Below, in pieces: positions 45,576-58,916 of a DNA stretch of 64,000 nt; within the stretch, counting starts at the first letter, position 1; each line of letters starts with the position of its first letter. The notes beneath the pieces were generated by a model. It worked only from the letters and a program-made list of their open reading frames with translations, had not been told where the DNA came from and searched no databases. A program made the translations under genes and the position numbers. Source of the stretch: Burkholderiales bacterium RIFCSPLOWO2_12_FULL_61_40 (lineage in GTDB: Bacteria > Pseudomonadota > Gammaproteobacteria > Burkholderiales > Burkholderiaceae_C); the NCBI GenBank assembly GCA_001770935.1, contig MESI01000001.1, forward strand, positions 1 through 64,000, given 5' to 3'.

Positions 45576-45584
45576 TGGGATAAT
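45576..45584 (+). promoter_or_regulatory. Extended -10 promoter for a leaderless map transcript
   Basis: TGGGATAAT (TGn plus GATAAT at 45579-45584) ends 7 bases before ATG 45592, with no ribosome binding site between. It is almost identical to the element in front of the RlhA-like gene. Confidence 0.5.
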
Positions 45585-45591
45585 TACAACC

Positions 45592-46413
45592 ATGACTATC
45601 ACTTACAAAGACGCCCAAGGCATTGCTGGAATGCGCATTGCCGGCAAACTCACCGCCGAAGTCCTGGACTATCTGACGCCGTTCGTCAAACCCGGTGTAA
45701 CCACCAACGAAATCGACAAGCTGGCGCACGACTACATCACCCAGGTGCAGCACGCCATTCCCGCGCCCCTGAACTACACCGGTGGCGGCAATACGCCCTA
45801 CCCCAAGTCCATCTGCACCTCGGTCAACCACCAGGTCTGCCATGGCATTCCGAATGACAAGCCGCTCAAAAAGGGCGACATCGTCAATGTCGATGTGACC
45901 GTTATCAAGGATGGCTGGCACGGTGACTCCAGCCGCATGTTCCATGTGGGCGAGGTGTCGATCGCGGCCAAGCGCCTGTGCACCCTCACCTACGAAGCCA
46001 TGTGGCAAGGCATCATGATGGTTAAACCGGGCGTTCATTTGGGCGACATTGGCTTTGCCATTCAGAAATTCACCGAAGGCCAGGGCTTTAGCGTAGTGCG
46101 TGAGTTTTGCGGCCACGGCATTGGCCAAGGCTTCCACGAAGAGCCCCAGGTGCTGCATTACGGCCGCCCCGGCACTTTGGAAAAGCTCGTGGCTGGTATG
46201 ACTTTCACCATTGAGCCCATGATCAACGCGGGCGCCAAGGAAATCAAGGACGGCCCCGAGAAAGACGGCTGGAGCATCGTCACCAAGGACCGCTCCCTGT
46301 CCGCCCAGTGGGAACACACGATTTTGGTCACCCCCACCGGGTATGAGGTGCTGACCCTGTCGGCCGGCAGCCCGCCCATTCCTGCCTTTGTACCCGCACA
46401 AACTGCAACTTAA
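45592..46413 (+). CDS. map: Methionine aminopeptidase, type I
   Basis: A 273-residue enzyme that removes the initiator methionine after deformylation. All metal ligands are visible: the aspartates in IVNVDVTVIKDGWHGDSS, the histidine in EFCGHGIGQGFHEEP, and the glutamates in FTIEPMINAG and QWEHTILVT. The substrate-pocket histidine is in HQVCHGIPND. It is followed after 32 bases by glnD. Peptide deformylase, the enzyme acting just before it, is encoded elsewhere in this window. Confidence 0.96.
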   Translation: MTITYKDAQGIAGMRIAGKLTAEVLDYLTPFVKPGVTTNEIDKLAHDYITQVQHAIPAPLNYTGGGNTPYPKSICTSVNHQVCHGIPNDKPLKKGDIVNVDVTVIKDGWHGDSSRMFHVGEVSIAAKRLCTLTYEAMWQGIMMVKPGVHLGDIGFAIQKFTEGQGFSVVREFCGHGIGQGFHEEPQVLHYGRPGTLEKLVAGMTFTIEPMINAGAKEIKDGPEKDGWSIVTKDRSLSAQWEHTILVTPTGYEVLTLSAGSPPIPAFVPAQTAT

Positions 46414-46445
46414 GCCACTTCAGCGTCCCCTAAAGAACCACCGCC

Positions 46446-49043
46446 ATGACCCATCTGCAGGCGCTGCGCGCTGACTACCGTGCGCAAAAAGCACTACTCC
46501 TGCAATCCATCGGTGCTCCAACCGCCAATGCGCGTTCGGTGCGCAAAACGCTGCACCGGCTGGCCCAACTGGCCGACAGCTTGCTGATCCAGCTGTGGAC
46601 ACTGGCCGGTCTGCAAGAGCCGTTTGCCCTGTTGGCCGTGGGGGGTTTTGGCCGGGGCGAGCTGTTTCCCTACTCCGATGTGGACGTGCTGGTCCTGTTG
46701 CCCGACGGCTTTTCAACCGAGTCCGACACCGAACTCAAGGGCCGCATCGAGGCCTTTATTGGCAGTTGCTGGGACGTGGGTCTGGAAATAGGCTCCAGCG
46801 TGCGCACCCTGGGCGACTGTCTGGCGGAAGCCGAGAAAGACGTCACGGTACAAACCGCATTGCTGGAATGCCGCCTGATCACGGGCAACGCGGCATTGGT
46901 GCAGCAGTTTCAAACCGCTTTTTTTGCGGCCATGGACCCGCAGGCTTTTTTTGTGGCCAAAATCCTGGAATTGCGCCAGCGCCACACCAAGTTTGAAGAC
47001 ACGCCCTATGCACTGGAACCCAACTGCAAAGAGTCTCCCGGCGGCCTGCGCGACCTCCAGGTGATCCTGTGGGTGGCCAAGGCGGCGGGGTACGGCGACG
47101 ATTGGGACGCACTGGCGGCCGGTGGTCTGGCAACGCCGTTTGAGGTCCAGCAAATTCACCACAACGAATCGCTGTTGTTTTTGATCCGTGCACGCCTGCA
47201 CCTGCTGGCCAAGCGACGCGAAGACCGCCTGATTTTTGACATGCAAAACGCGGTGGCCGAGTCTTTCGGCTACACCTCCGCAGCCCCCACTGCCAACTCC
47301 CGCTCGGTGGTGCGCGCCAGCGAACAGTTGATGAAGCGCTACTACTGGGCAGCCAAGGCGGTCAGCCAGCTCAACCAGATTTTGCTGATGAATATCGAGG
47401 AGCGGCTCAACCCCTCCACCCATGCGCCCCACCGCATCAATGACCACTTCAACGACAAGGCGGGCATGATCGACGTGGTAAGCGACGACCTGTACCAGCG
47501 CGAGCCCCATGCCATTTTGGAAACCTTTTTGGTGTACCAGACCACCGTCGGGGTCAAAGGCCTGTCGGCCCGCACCTTGCGGGCGCTGTACAACACCCGG
47601 GAACTGATGGATGCGCGCTTTCGCAGCGACCCGGTGAACCGCGAGACGTTTCGCAAAATCCTCATGGAGCCCGAAGGTATTACCCATGCCATGCGGCTGA
47701 TGAACCAGACCTCGGTGCTGGGGCGGTATCTGTGGGTGTTCCGCAAGATCGTGGGACAGATGCAGCACGACCTGTTCCACGCCTACACCGTGGACCAGCA
47801 CATTCTGATGGTGCTGCGCAATATGCGGCGCTTCTTCATCGTGGAGCACGCGCATGAGTACCCGTTTTGCTCGCAACTGGCCTCCGGTTGGGACAAGCCC
47901 TGGCTGCTCTACATCGCCGCCCTGTTCCACGACATTGCCAAAGGCCGGGGTGGCGACCACTCCGCACTGGGCAGCGTGGAGGTGCGGCGTTTTTGCAAGC
48001 AGCATGGCATTGCGGCGGAAGACGCGCAGCTGATCGAGTTTCTGGTGCATGAGCACCTGACCATGAGCCGCATCGCACAAAAGTCCGACCTGAGCGACCC
48101 CAAGGTGATTGCCGACTTCGCCCAGCGGGTGGGCAACGAGCGCCAACTGACCGGGCTGTACCTGCTCACCGTGGCCGATATCCGCGGCACCTCGCCCAAG
48201 GTGTGGAATGCCTGGAAAGGCAAGCTGCTGGAAGACCTGTACAAATACACGCTACGCTCTTTGGGCGGCCGCGCTCCAGACCCGGACGCAGAAGTGGAAC
48301 TGCGCAAGCGCGAAGCCCTGGTGATGATTGCGCTGTACGCCATGCCCTTTGAGGCCCACAAGCCCCTGTGGAATACACTGGACGTGAGCTACTTCATGCG
48401 CCACGACGCAGCCGACATTGCCTGGCACACCAAACAGTTGTCACGCCATGTGGCCACGCAGCAACCCATCGTGCGCTGCCGCCGCTCCCCCGTGGGTGAG
48501 GGGCTGCAAGTGCTGGTGTACACCCAGGACCAGCCCGATTTGTTCGCCCGCATTTGCGGCTATTTCGACCAGGGGGGCTTCAGCATTCTGGATGCGCGGG
48601 TGCACACTACCGTCAAGGGTTATGCGCTGGATACGTTTCAGGTGGTCACCAGCATCGACATGGACGAACACTACCGCGAGCTCAACAGCATGCTGGAAAA
48701 CGGGCTGAGCCAGGCCATCGCGACCGCAGGGCCGCTGCCAGCCCCCAGCCGGGGACGGGTGTCGCGCCGGGTCAAGAGTTTCCCCATCGCCCCACGGGTC
48801 ACCTTGCGCCCGGACGAGAAGGCCCAGCTGTGGTTGCTCAATATTTCCGCCAGCGACCGCGTGGGCCTCTTGTATTCGGTGGCACGGGTGCTGGCCCGCC
48901 ATGGCATTGCGGTGCAGCTGGCCAAAGTAGCGACCTTGGGAGAACGCGTGGAAGACACCTTTCTCATCCATGGCCCCCAGTTGCAGCACAACCGGGCCCA
49001 GATCGAGATTGAAACCGAGCTGCTGGACGCCTTAGCGGCTTAA
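46446..49043 (+). CDS. glnD: Bifunctional uridylyltransferase/uridylyl-removing enzyme GlnD
   Basis: An 865-residue nitrogen sensor that uridylylates PII proteins when glutamine is low and removes UMP when it is high. The nucleotidyltransferase core is [20 protein letters not shown] (about residues 62-81). The middle GlnD-specific region contains [14 protein letters not shown]. The HD domain has [16 protein letters not shown] (about 492-507). Two C-terminal ACT domains follow ([19 protein letters not shown] and [19 protein letters not shown]). The domain set is complete. The map-glnD order is common in betaproteobacteria. Its end overlaps the convergent amidotransferase gene by 12 bases. Confidence 0.96.
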   Translation: MTHLQALRADYRAQKALLLQSIGAPTANARSVRKTLHRLAQLADSLLIQLWTLAGLQEPFALLAVGGFGRGELFPYSDVDVLVLLPDGFSTESDTELKGRIEAFIGSCWDVGLEIGSSVRTLGDCLAEAEKDVTVQTALLECRLITGNAALVQQFQTAFFAAMDPQAFFVAKILELRQRHTKFEDTPYALEPNCKESPGGLRDLQVILWVAKAAGYGDDWDALAAGGLATPFEVQQIHHNESLLFLIRARLHLLAKRREDRLIFDMQNAVAESFGYTSAAPTANSRSVVRASEQLMKRYYWAAKAVSQLNQILLMNIEERLNPSTHAPHRINDHFNDKAGMIDVVSDDLYQREPHAILETFLVYQTTVGVKGLSARTLRALYNTRELMDARFRSDPVNRETFRKILMEPEGITHAMRLMNQTSVLGRYLWVFRKIVGQMQHDLFHAYTVDQHILMVLRNMRRFFIVEHAHEYPFCSQLASGWDKPWLLYIAALFHDIAKGRGGDHSALGSVEVRRFCKQHGIAAEDAQLIEFLVHEHLTMSRIAQKSDLSDPKVIADFAQRVGNERQLTGLYLLTVADIRGTSPKVWNAWKGKLLEDLYKYTLRSLGGRAPDPDAEVELRKREALVMIALYAMPFEAHKPLWNTLDVSYFMRHDAADIAWHTKQLSRHVATQQPIVRCRRSPVGEGLQVLVYTQDQPDLFARICGYFDQGGFSILDARVHTTVKGYALDTFQVVTSIDMDEHYRELNSMLENGLSQAIATAGPLPAPSRGRVSRRVKSFPIAPRVTLRPDEKAQLWLLNISASDRVGLLYSVARVLARHGIAVQLAKVATLGERVEDTFLIHGPQLQHNRAQIEIETELLDALAA

Positions 49044-49817
49044 CACGCGCTGGCGGCAGGCCTCGCCAAAGGCCTGGTACATCCGAATAGAAAACGGGTT
49101 TTGCGCCGCCCGCCATTCGGGGTGCCATTGCACGCCCAGGGTGAACTGCGGCATGGCGGGCAAGTGGACCGCTTCCACCAAACCATCCTCGGCATGGGCG
49201 AGCGGCTGCAAGCCCGTGCCGAGTTGATGGAGTCCTTGCCCATGCAGGGAATTCACCGGGATACTGTCTTGCTGCATCAGCTTGGCAAACCAGGTGTTGG
49301 GCACCAGATGCACGGAGTGAACGTCGGCATACTGCTGTGGCACCGCATCGGCACCGTTTTCGCGGTGGTCATTGAAGCCTGGCATGCTGTAAACCTTCTG
49401 GTGCAAGCTGCCCCCCAGCGCCACATTCAACTCCTGCATGCCCCGGCACACGCCAAACAAGGGCAAGCCCCGCTCCAGCGCAGCGTGAATCAGCGGCACA
49501 TCAAACAGGTCGCGGCTGCGGTCCAGCTCTTTGTCTGGCGCCAGATTTTCCTGGCCGTACAGGGCGGGATCGATATTGCTACCCGCACCTGTGAGGTAGA
49601 CGCCGTCCACCATGGACAGGTACTGGTCCAGGTCGCCGCTACCAAAGCAGGTGGGCACCAGCACCGGCACGCAAGCTGAAAATTCGACCAGGGGGCTGAT
49701 GTATTTTTGGGTCATCACCTGGTAGTCATGCCCTTTGCGCGCCTGGGCGCCCATGGACATCAGCACCACGGGCTTGCGCGAACCCTTGGCGGGTGTTTCG
49801 CTGTGTCTATCAATCAT
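49032..49817 (-). CDS. puuD: Class I glutamine amidotransferase-like hydrolase, PuuD type (peptidase C26)
   Basis: A 261-residue hydrolase expected to cleave gamma-glutamyl-GABA to glutamate and GABA in the Puu pathway of putrescine breakdown. The nucleophile cysteine is in [16 protein letters not shown] and the catalytic histidine and glutamate are in LGVQWHPEW. The N-terminal region [19 protein letters not shown] and [18 protein letters not shown] are typical of the family. The symbol is by similarity; other gamma-glutamyl hydrolases are possible. It diverges from the puuB-like oxidoreductase gene, which supports the assignment. Confidence 0.87.
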   Translation of the reverse strand: MIDRHSETPAKGSRKPVVLMSMGAQARKGHDYQVMTQKYISPLVEFSACVPVLVPTCFGSGDLDQYLSMVDGVYLTGAGSNIDPALYGQENLAPDKELDRSRDLFDVPLIHAALERGLPLFGVCRGMQELNVALGGSLHQKVYSMPGFNDHRENGADAVPQQYADVHSVHLVPNTWFAKLMQQDSIPVNSLHGQGLHQLGTGLQPLAHAEDGLVEAVHLPAMPQFTLGVQWHPEWRAAQNPFSIRMYQAFGEACRQRVLSR

Positions 49818-49888
49818 GTGTCACCTTGGAGCCGCGTCCATGCGGCCATTGCGCCCGCGGCTGTTGTTGCAGAGCCGCCAGTATCCCC

Positions 49889-49972
49889 CAACTGGCCGTG
49901 TGAACCGGTGCCATATAGCCCCTTGGGAAAGGAGCCACGCACAACTGGTTCTTTCGGCAACGGGCCAACTGG
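49889..49972. promoter_or_regulatory. Triple CAACTGG motif in the puuD/puuB intergenic region
   Basis: CAACTGG occurs at 49889, 49942 and 49966, all in the same orientation, within the 213-base divergent promoter region; a related CCAGCTG follows at 49990. The repeats may be sites for a regulator of both genes. The rest of the region has no gene. Confidence 0.3.
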
Positions 49973-50030
49973 CTCCGGGCTACAGGGGCCAGCTGCAGTA
50001 CCTTACGCACTCACTTTTTGACCATGTACC

Positions 50031-51314
50031 ATGCCAGTTATTCCGCACGCACCGTCCTACTACGCAGCATCCGCCAATGCCTCCCCCCAACGGCCCCCAC
50101 TCCAGGGCCAAGTGGATGCGGATGTCTGCATTGTGGGCGCGGGCTACACCGGCCTTTCTGCGGCCATCGCCCTGTCCGAGGCGGGCTACAAGGTGGTGGT
50201 GCTGGAGCAGGCCCAGGTGGGCTGGGGTGCATCCGGGCGCAACGGCGGCCAGATCGTGCACAGCTACTCGCGGGACATTGATGTCATAGAGGCCCATTTC
50301 GGCAGTGCGGTCGCCCAGCCACTGGGCCAGATGATGTTTGAGGGCGCGCAGATCATCCGTGAACGGGTGGCCAGATACAACATCGCTTGCGACCTGAAAG
50401 ACGGCGGCGTGTATGCCGCCATGACCCGCCGCAAAGTCCACGCCCTGCAAGAGCAAAAGAGCCTTTGGGAAAAGTGGGGGCACCGTGGACTGGCCCTGAT
50501 CGACACCCCAGCCGAGGTACGCAAAGTTGTGAACAGCGACCGCTACCAAGGCGTTTTGGTAGACAAAACCGGGGGGCATTTCCACCCACTTAACCTCACC
50601 CTGGGCGAAGCCGCCGCACTGGAGCACAACGGCGGCGTCATTTATGAAAATTCCGGGGTCACCCGCATTGACCGGGGCACCCAGGCGGTAGTCCATACGG
50701 TACAAGGGCAGGTCAAAGCCCGCTTTGTCATTGTGGCGTGCAATGCCTACATTGGAGAGCTGGAGCCCAAGCTGTCCAGCATGTCCATGCCCTGTGGTAC
50801 CCAGGTGATTGCGACCGAGCCCCTGGGCGCACTGGCCGATACGCTGATTCCTTCGGACTATTGTGTGGAAGACAATAATTTTCTGCTGGACTACTTCCGC
50901 CTGTCGGGGGACAAACGCCTGATTTACGGCGGCGGCGTGGTGTACGGCGCGCGGGACCCCGAAAAGGTGGAATCCATCATCCGCCCCAAGATGCTCAAAA
51001 CGTTTCCCCAGCTTCAAAACACCCGCATCGAATTTGGGTGGACCGGCAACTTTTTGCTCACTTTGTCGCGCTTGCCCGAGGTGGGCAAGTTGTCGGACAA
51101 CATCTACTATTCCCAGGGTTGCTCAGGCCATGGCGTGACGTTTACCCACCTGATCGGCCGCCTCTTGAGCGAGGCCATCCGTGGCGACGCGGAGCGTTTT
51201 GGCGCGTTTGCCCGCCTGCCCCACTACCCGTTTCCGGGTGGACGCCACTTTCGGGTCCCGTTCACAGCCCTGGGGGCACTCTGGTACGAGATGCGTGATC
51301 GCTTGGGGGTGTGA
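50031..51314 (+). CDS. puuB: FAD-dependent oxidoreductase, PuuB (gamma-glutamylputrescine oxidase) type
   Basis: A 427-residue DAO-family flavoenzyme. The dinucleotide-binding fold is CIVGAGYTGLSAAIALSEAG (about residues 34-53). The region GWGASGRNGGQIVHSYS is typical of PuuB/OrdL proteins, and the late FAD segment is YYSQGCSGHGVTFTHLIG. It would oxidise gamma-glutamylputrescine to the aldehyde with release of ammonia and peroxide. It diverges from the PuuD-type hydrolase gene. PuuA and PuuC are not in the window. Confidence 0.88.
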   Translation: MPVIPHAPSYYAASANASPQRPPLQGQVDADVCIVGAGYTGLSAAIALSEAGYKVVVLEQAQVGWGASGRNGGQIVHSYSRDIDVIEAHFGSAVAQPLGQMMFEGAQIIRERVARYNIACDLKDGGVYAAMTRRKVHALQEQKSLWEKWGHRGLALIDTPAEVRKVVNSDRYQGVLVDKTGGHFHPLNLTLGEAAALEHNGGVIYENSGVTRIDRGTQAVVHTVQGQVKARFVIVACNAYIGELEPKLSSMSMPCGTQVIATEPLGALADTLIPSDYCVEDNNFLLDYFRLSGDKRLIYGGGVVYGARDPEKVESIIRPKMLKTFPQLQNTRIEFGWTGNFLLTLSRLPEVGKLSDNIYYSQGCSGHGVTFTHLIGRLLSEAIRGDAERFGAFARLPHYPFPGGRHFRVPFTALGALWYEMRDRLGV

Positions 51315-51317
51315 ATT

Positions 51318-54300
51318 TCAATCGCGGCCCAGGGTCAGCCATGCCGCTTCATGGGTCCAGCGGGTGGACCAGTCCGCGAACTGCGCGGCGGGCATGGGGC
51401 GCGCAATGCCGTAACCTTGGGCCAAACGGCAACCCATGCGCAGCAGGGCACCACCATGTTCCAGTGTCTCTACGCCCTCGGCAATCACCTGGCGGTTGAA
51501 TGCGCCAGCCAGACGGATCACCCCCTCCACAATGCCAAGATCTTCCACATCGTCAAGCATGGCGCGAACGAAACTCTGGTCGATTTTCAGGATATCCACC
51601 GGCAATTTGCGCAGGTGGGTGAGCGAAGAATAACCCGTGCCAAAATCGTCCAAAGCGAAACGCACGCCCAATGCCCGGCAACGGCACAGCACATCCACCG
51701 CCTGGTCAATATCCGCGATCGCGGCCGTCTCCAATATTTCCAACTCAAACCTGGACGCGATATCGTGCGGGTAGCTGGCCAACGCAGCGCGCAAGTGCTC
51801 AAAAAAATCGGGCTGCAAGAGATGGTTGGCACTGATATTGGCGCTGACGCACACCTTCAATCCCAAGGCGCTCCAGGCGACTGACTGGGCCAGGGTCGTC
51901 CTGATGACCCACTCCCCCACAGGTTTTTCAAGATCACTGCCATTGATATGGGGGAGAAATTCCATAGGAGGAATCAATCCGCGTTCTGGATGTTGCCAGC
52001 GCAGCAGCGCCTCCACACCCACAATTTCACCACTCACCAAATCCACCTTGGGCTGGTAATACAACACAAACTCTTGTTGCTCCAACGCGGTACGCAGGCG
52101 GTCGAGCTGTTGACGGTGTTTCTGGGCCTTGCGATCACTTTCCGGGTCAAACAAATGGTAGCGATTTTTGCCCGCCTCCTTGGCCAGGTACATCGCCTGG
52201 TCCGAATGGCGTAAGAGGGTATCGGCATCCACATCGTCTTCAGGAAACAGGCACACACCAATGCTGGCCGATACACTGACTTGCATGCCTTCAATCAGAA
52301 TCGGGCTGCTGGCTGCGTGGAGCACCCGGTCCAGAATTTGGGAGCATTCTTCCGGCGAGGCAATGTCCGCCAACAACAGCACGAATTCATCCCCCCCCAG
52401 CCGTGCCAGCGTATCCTCCGCGCGCAACACCTGTTTGAGGTTCCCGGTGATGCCGACCAACAACTGGTCGCCAGCCGGATGCCCGTATTGGTCATTGACG
52501 GCCTTGAAGCCGTCCAGATCCAGGTAACAAACGGCCAGTGAGGTCCCGTTGCGTGTGGCCCTTAAAGTGGCCTGACCGAGGCGGTCCGCCAGCAAACGCC
52601 GATTGGGTGAACCGGTCAAGGGATCGTAATGCGCAATGCGGTCCAATTCGGCTTCGTGCGCCTTGAGCTGGCTGATATCCGAAAAAACACCGACATAGTG
52701 CTGCACCACGCCACCGGCGTCCCGCACAGTCGAAATCGACAGCAATTCAGCAAACACCTCGCCATTTTTTCGGCGGTCCCAAATTTCCCCGCGCCAAAAA
52801 TCATGCGCATGCACAGAATTCCACAACTCTGCGTAAAACGCCGCCCCGTGCAGCCCCGACGAAAGAATTTTGGGCGATTGACCAATGGCTTCTTCCGCTG
52901 AATAGCCCGTGATCCGCGTAAATGCCGGATTGACCTTGGTGATCAGTTGTTCAGGGCTGACCACCATGATGCCTTCATAACTGCTGGTAAATACCGTCGC
53001 AGCTTCCCGCTGCGCCAGCTCAAAAATCTTGTGTTCAGTGATATCGGTGTGCGTGCCCGACATGATCAAGGGCTTGCCGTCGCTGCTGCGTTCCACGATG
53101 CGCCCGCGTGACAAGATCCAGCGCCAGCTTCCTGCCTTGGTGCGGCAACGCACCTCCACCTCTATATTTTGCGACTCACCCTCAACATGCCGACGGATGG
53201 ACTCCATGGTCACGGCAAAATCGTCCGGGTGAATGAGTTGGGGCCAACTGTCTACCGTGGCATGGCTCTCACCCGTCTCATACCCCAGCATATTCTCCCA
53301 GCGGGCACTGACGTCAAAGGCGTTGGTCACCAGGTTCCATTCCCAGTACCCCTGCTCAGACCCGTCCATCACACGCACCAGTTGCCGCTCACGCTCACGC
53401 AAGGCGGCTGCAGTCAATTTCTCCTGCGTGAGGTCGCGCCCGAATGCCATGTAGCGGCCATCCTGCATGCGTTCGGTGGTGAGTTCGACGCTGACCACGC
53501 GACCATCCTTGTGGTTCAGCGTCCACTCCCGGCGAATGAATTTTTCGGTTTGCAAACGCTGCAAATGCAGCACCAGTTCATCATGGCATTGCTCATGCAC
53601 CAGATCCGGAATATGCATGCTTCGCAATTCTTCAAGACTGTGACCCGTGAGCTTGCACGCGGATGGGTTGGCAAACGTGTACAGACCTTGCGAATCGGAA
53701 ATCCAGATTGCGTCGCCTGCTTCATTCAGCACAAACCGAAGGTCCTCGTTGGTGCGTTTGCGTTCGGTGATGTCTTGTACCGTGCCGTGTAACCGGATAA
53801 CTTTGCCTTCTGCATCATGGGATGCCTGGCCACGGGCGGTGATCCAGCGGTGAGAGCCATCAGGACGCACCACCTCCGCGTCACATTCGTAAGAGCCGCC
53901 ATCCGACAGGCATTTTTCGACGGCTTGCGCCATGGTGGCCCAGCTCTGCGGCGTGAAAAACTGCCTGGACTCGGGGTACACGGCAGGCGGTAACGCAGAG
54001 TCACAGCCGTAAATACGATAAATTTCCTCCGACCAGGTGTGCACTCCAGTGCTCAGATCCCAGTCCCAATTGCCCACACCGGCCAGGCGCTGCGCAAGCC
54101 GCATTGCGGACTCACTGCTTCGGATCGCAGCCTGCGCTTGCTCACGCTCTGTGATATCACGCGCAATACCAAACAATCCGGTGATCTGTCCAGCCTCACC
54201 CAACACCGGTCCTTTGGTCACTAAAAATACCACCTCTTTGCCGTCGTGGGTGGTAACCCGCTCCTCCAGCGTCTGGGTTTGCCCATTCGCCATGATCAGC

Positions 54301-55100
54301 CGGTCCCTGTCTATAATTTTTCGTGCGATTGCCTCTGGAAAAAGAAAATAGTCGTCCCGCCCAGCGATGGTGTTGAATGGCCTGCCCACCAACCTTGCTA
54401 CGGCCTTGTTGTGCAGCTGGTAGCGCCCCTGCAAGTCCTTCACGAACACCGCATCTGGCGTCCCGGATACCACGGCATCCAACAAGCGGCGGTTGATTTC
54501 AGCCTTCGCCAGGGTCCGACGCAACAATCCACTCAATACGCTGACCGCCACACCATTGACGATCAAAAAGGCCCATTGCAACACATCGTGGCTGGCAGCA
54601 ATGCGAAAGCTGTACCTGGGCGGAATCCAGAAGTAATCCACCCCCAGTGCTGCCACCGCTGTCGCCAGGAGCCCTGGTCCCACCCCGCCAAACAAGGCGC
54701 TGAGGATAATCGGAAACATGAACAAAATGAGCATGGGCCGATCACCAAAGTCCACTGCCATGCTCTGGCGCACATACAACATGGCGATGGTGATCACCAG
54801 CGTAAACGCGTAGGTCAGCCAGCGCGGCTGTCCGCCGTGTACCGTGCCCAAGGCCAGTGAATCAAGTACCGTCTCCCGCCCACCCGCATCAGCGGGTGGA
54901 ACCGCATGCAATGCAAAAAAGAACAGCCCGGCCGTTGCGACCACAAAAAACACACCTTTTGCCGTGGACAGCCACACCATGGAATCGACGTCCGTGAACA
55001 TCGCCAATAACTGGTCGGACAAGAAAATCCAGGCAAGCGCCAACACCGCATAACTTGCGGTGGTCAACACAATAAAGCGTCTGCGCGCAGTATTTGCCAT
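51318..55100 (-). CDS. Membrane-bound DUF4118-PAS-GGDEF-EAL protein, bifunctional c-di-GMP enzyme
   Basis: A 1260-residue signalling protein. ATG 55100 (MANTARRRFIVLTTASYAV) is preferred over ATG 55130 because the extra ten residues have no character; either is possible. The N-terminal 230 residues have about six membrane segments, of which the last four resemble DUF4118 (FDYW-like VDYFWIPPRYSFRIA). Five PAS/PAC units follow, each ending in DITE-, DLTQ- or DISQ-like elements. The GGDEF domain has LARLGGDEFVLLL with an I-site RAED five residues upstream. The EAL domain is apparently active: VGVEALLRWQHPERG, LDDFGTGYSSLTHL and EGVETLEHGG followed by AQGYGIARPMPA. Both synthesis and hydrolysis of c-di-GMP are possible; which dominates is not readable. 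It ends 3 bases from the puuB stop. Confidence 0.93.
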   Translation of the reverse strand: MANTARRRFIVLTTASYAVLALAWIFLSDQLLAMFTDVDSMVWLSTAKGVFFVVATAGLFFFALHAVPPADAGGRETVLDSLALGTVHGGQPRWLTYAFTLVITIAMLYVRQSMAVDFGDRPMLILFMFPIILSALFGGVGPGLLATAVAALGVDYFWIPPRYSFRIAASHDVLQWAFLIVNGVAVSVLSGLLRRTLAKAEINRRLLDAVVSGTPDAVFVKDLQGRYQLHNKAVARLVGRPFNTIAGRDDYFLFPEAIARKIIDRDRLIMANGQTQTLEERVTTHDGKEVVFLVTKGPVLGEAGQITGLFGIARDITEREQAQAAIRSSESAMRLAQRLAGVGNWDWDLSTGVHTWSEEIYRIYGCDSALPPAVYPESRQFFTPQSWATMAQAVEKCLSDGGSYECDAEVVRPDGSHRWITARGQASHDAEGKVIRLHGTVQDITERKRTNEDLRFVLNEAGDAIWISDSQGLYTFANPSACKLTGHSLEELRSMHIPDLVHEQCHDELVLHLQRLQTEKFIRREWTLNHKDGRVVSVELTTERMQDGRYMAFGRDLTQEKLTAAALRERERQLVRVMDGSEQGYWEWNLVTNAFDVSARWENMLGYETGESHATVDSWPQLIHPDDFAVTMESIRRHVEGESQNIEVEVRCRTKAGSWRWILSRGRIVERSSDGKPLIMSGTHTDITEHKIFELAQREAATVFTSSYEGIMVVSPEQLITKVNPAFTRITGYSAEEAIGQSPKILSSGLHGAAFYAELWNSVHAHDFWRGEIWDRRKNGEVFAELLSISTVRDAGGVVQHYVGVFSDISQLKAHEAELDRIAHYDPLTGSPNRRLLADRLGQATLRATRNGTSLAVCYLDLDGFKAVNDQYGHPAGDQLLVGITGNLKQVLRAEDTLARLGGDEFVLLLADIASPEECSQILDRVLHAASSPILIEGMQVSVSASIGVCLFPEDDVDADTLLRHSDQAMYLAKEAGKNRYHLFDPESDRKAQKHRQQLDRLRTALEQQEFVLYYQPKVDLVSGEIVGVEALLRWQHPERGLIPPMEFLPHINGSDLEKPVGEWVIRTTLAQSVAWSALGLKVCVSANISANHLLQPDFFEHLRAALASYPHDIASRFELEILETAAIADIDQAVDVLCRCRALGVRFALDDFGTGYSSLTHLRKLPVDILKIDQSFVRAMLDDVEDLGIVEGVIRLAGAFNRQVIAEGVETLEHGGALLRMGCRLAQGYGIARPMPAAQFADWSTRWTHEAAWLTLGRD

Positions 55101-55235
55101 AGGCTTTCGCAGTGTTTCACAAGGAAACACAAAAAATTTACGGGACGTGAGGATGACGCGTTTTTACCCCTTGATACGGGGTTGGGTCCATGTATACCAG
55201 AGAATCCGCCATTCGCAATGGGGCTCTGGCGCGCA

Positions 55236-58898
<3,663 letters not shown>

Positions 58899-58916
58899 TT
58901 TGTATTAGGCCGGGTA

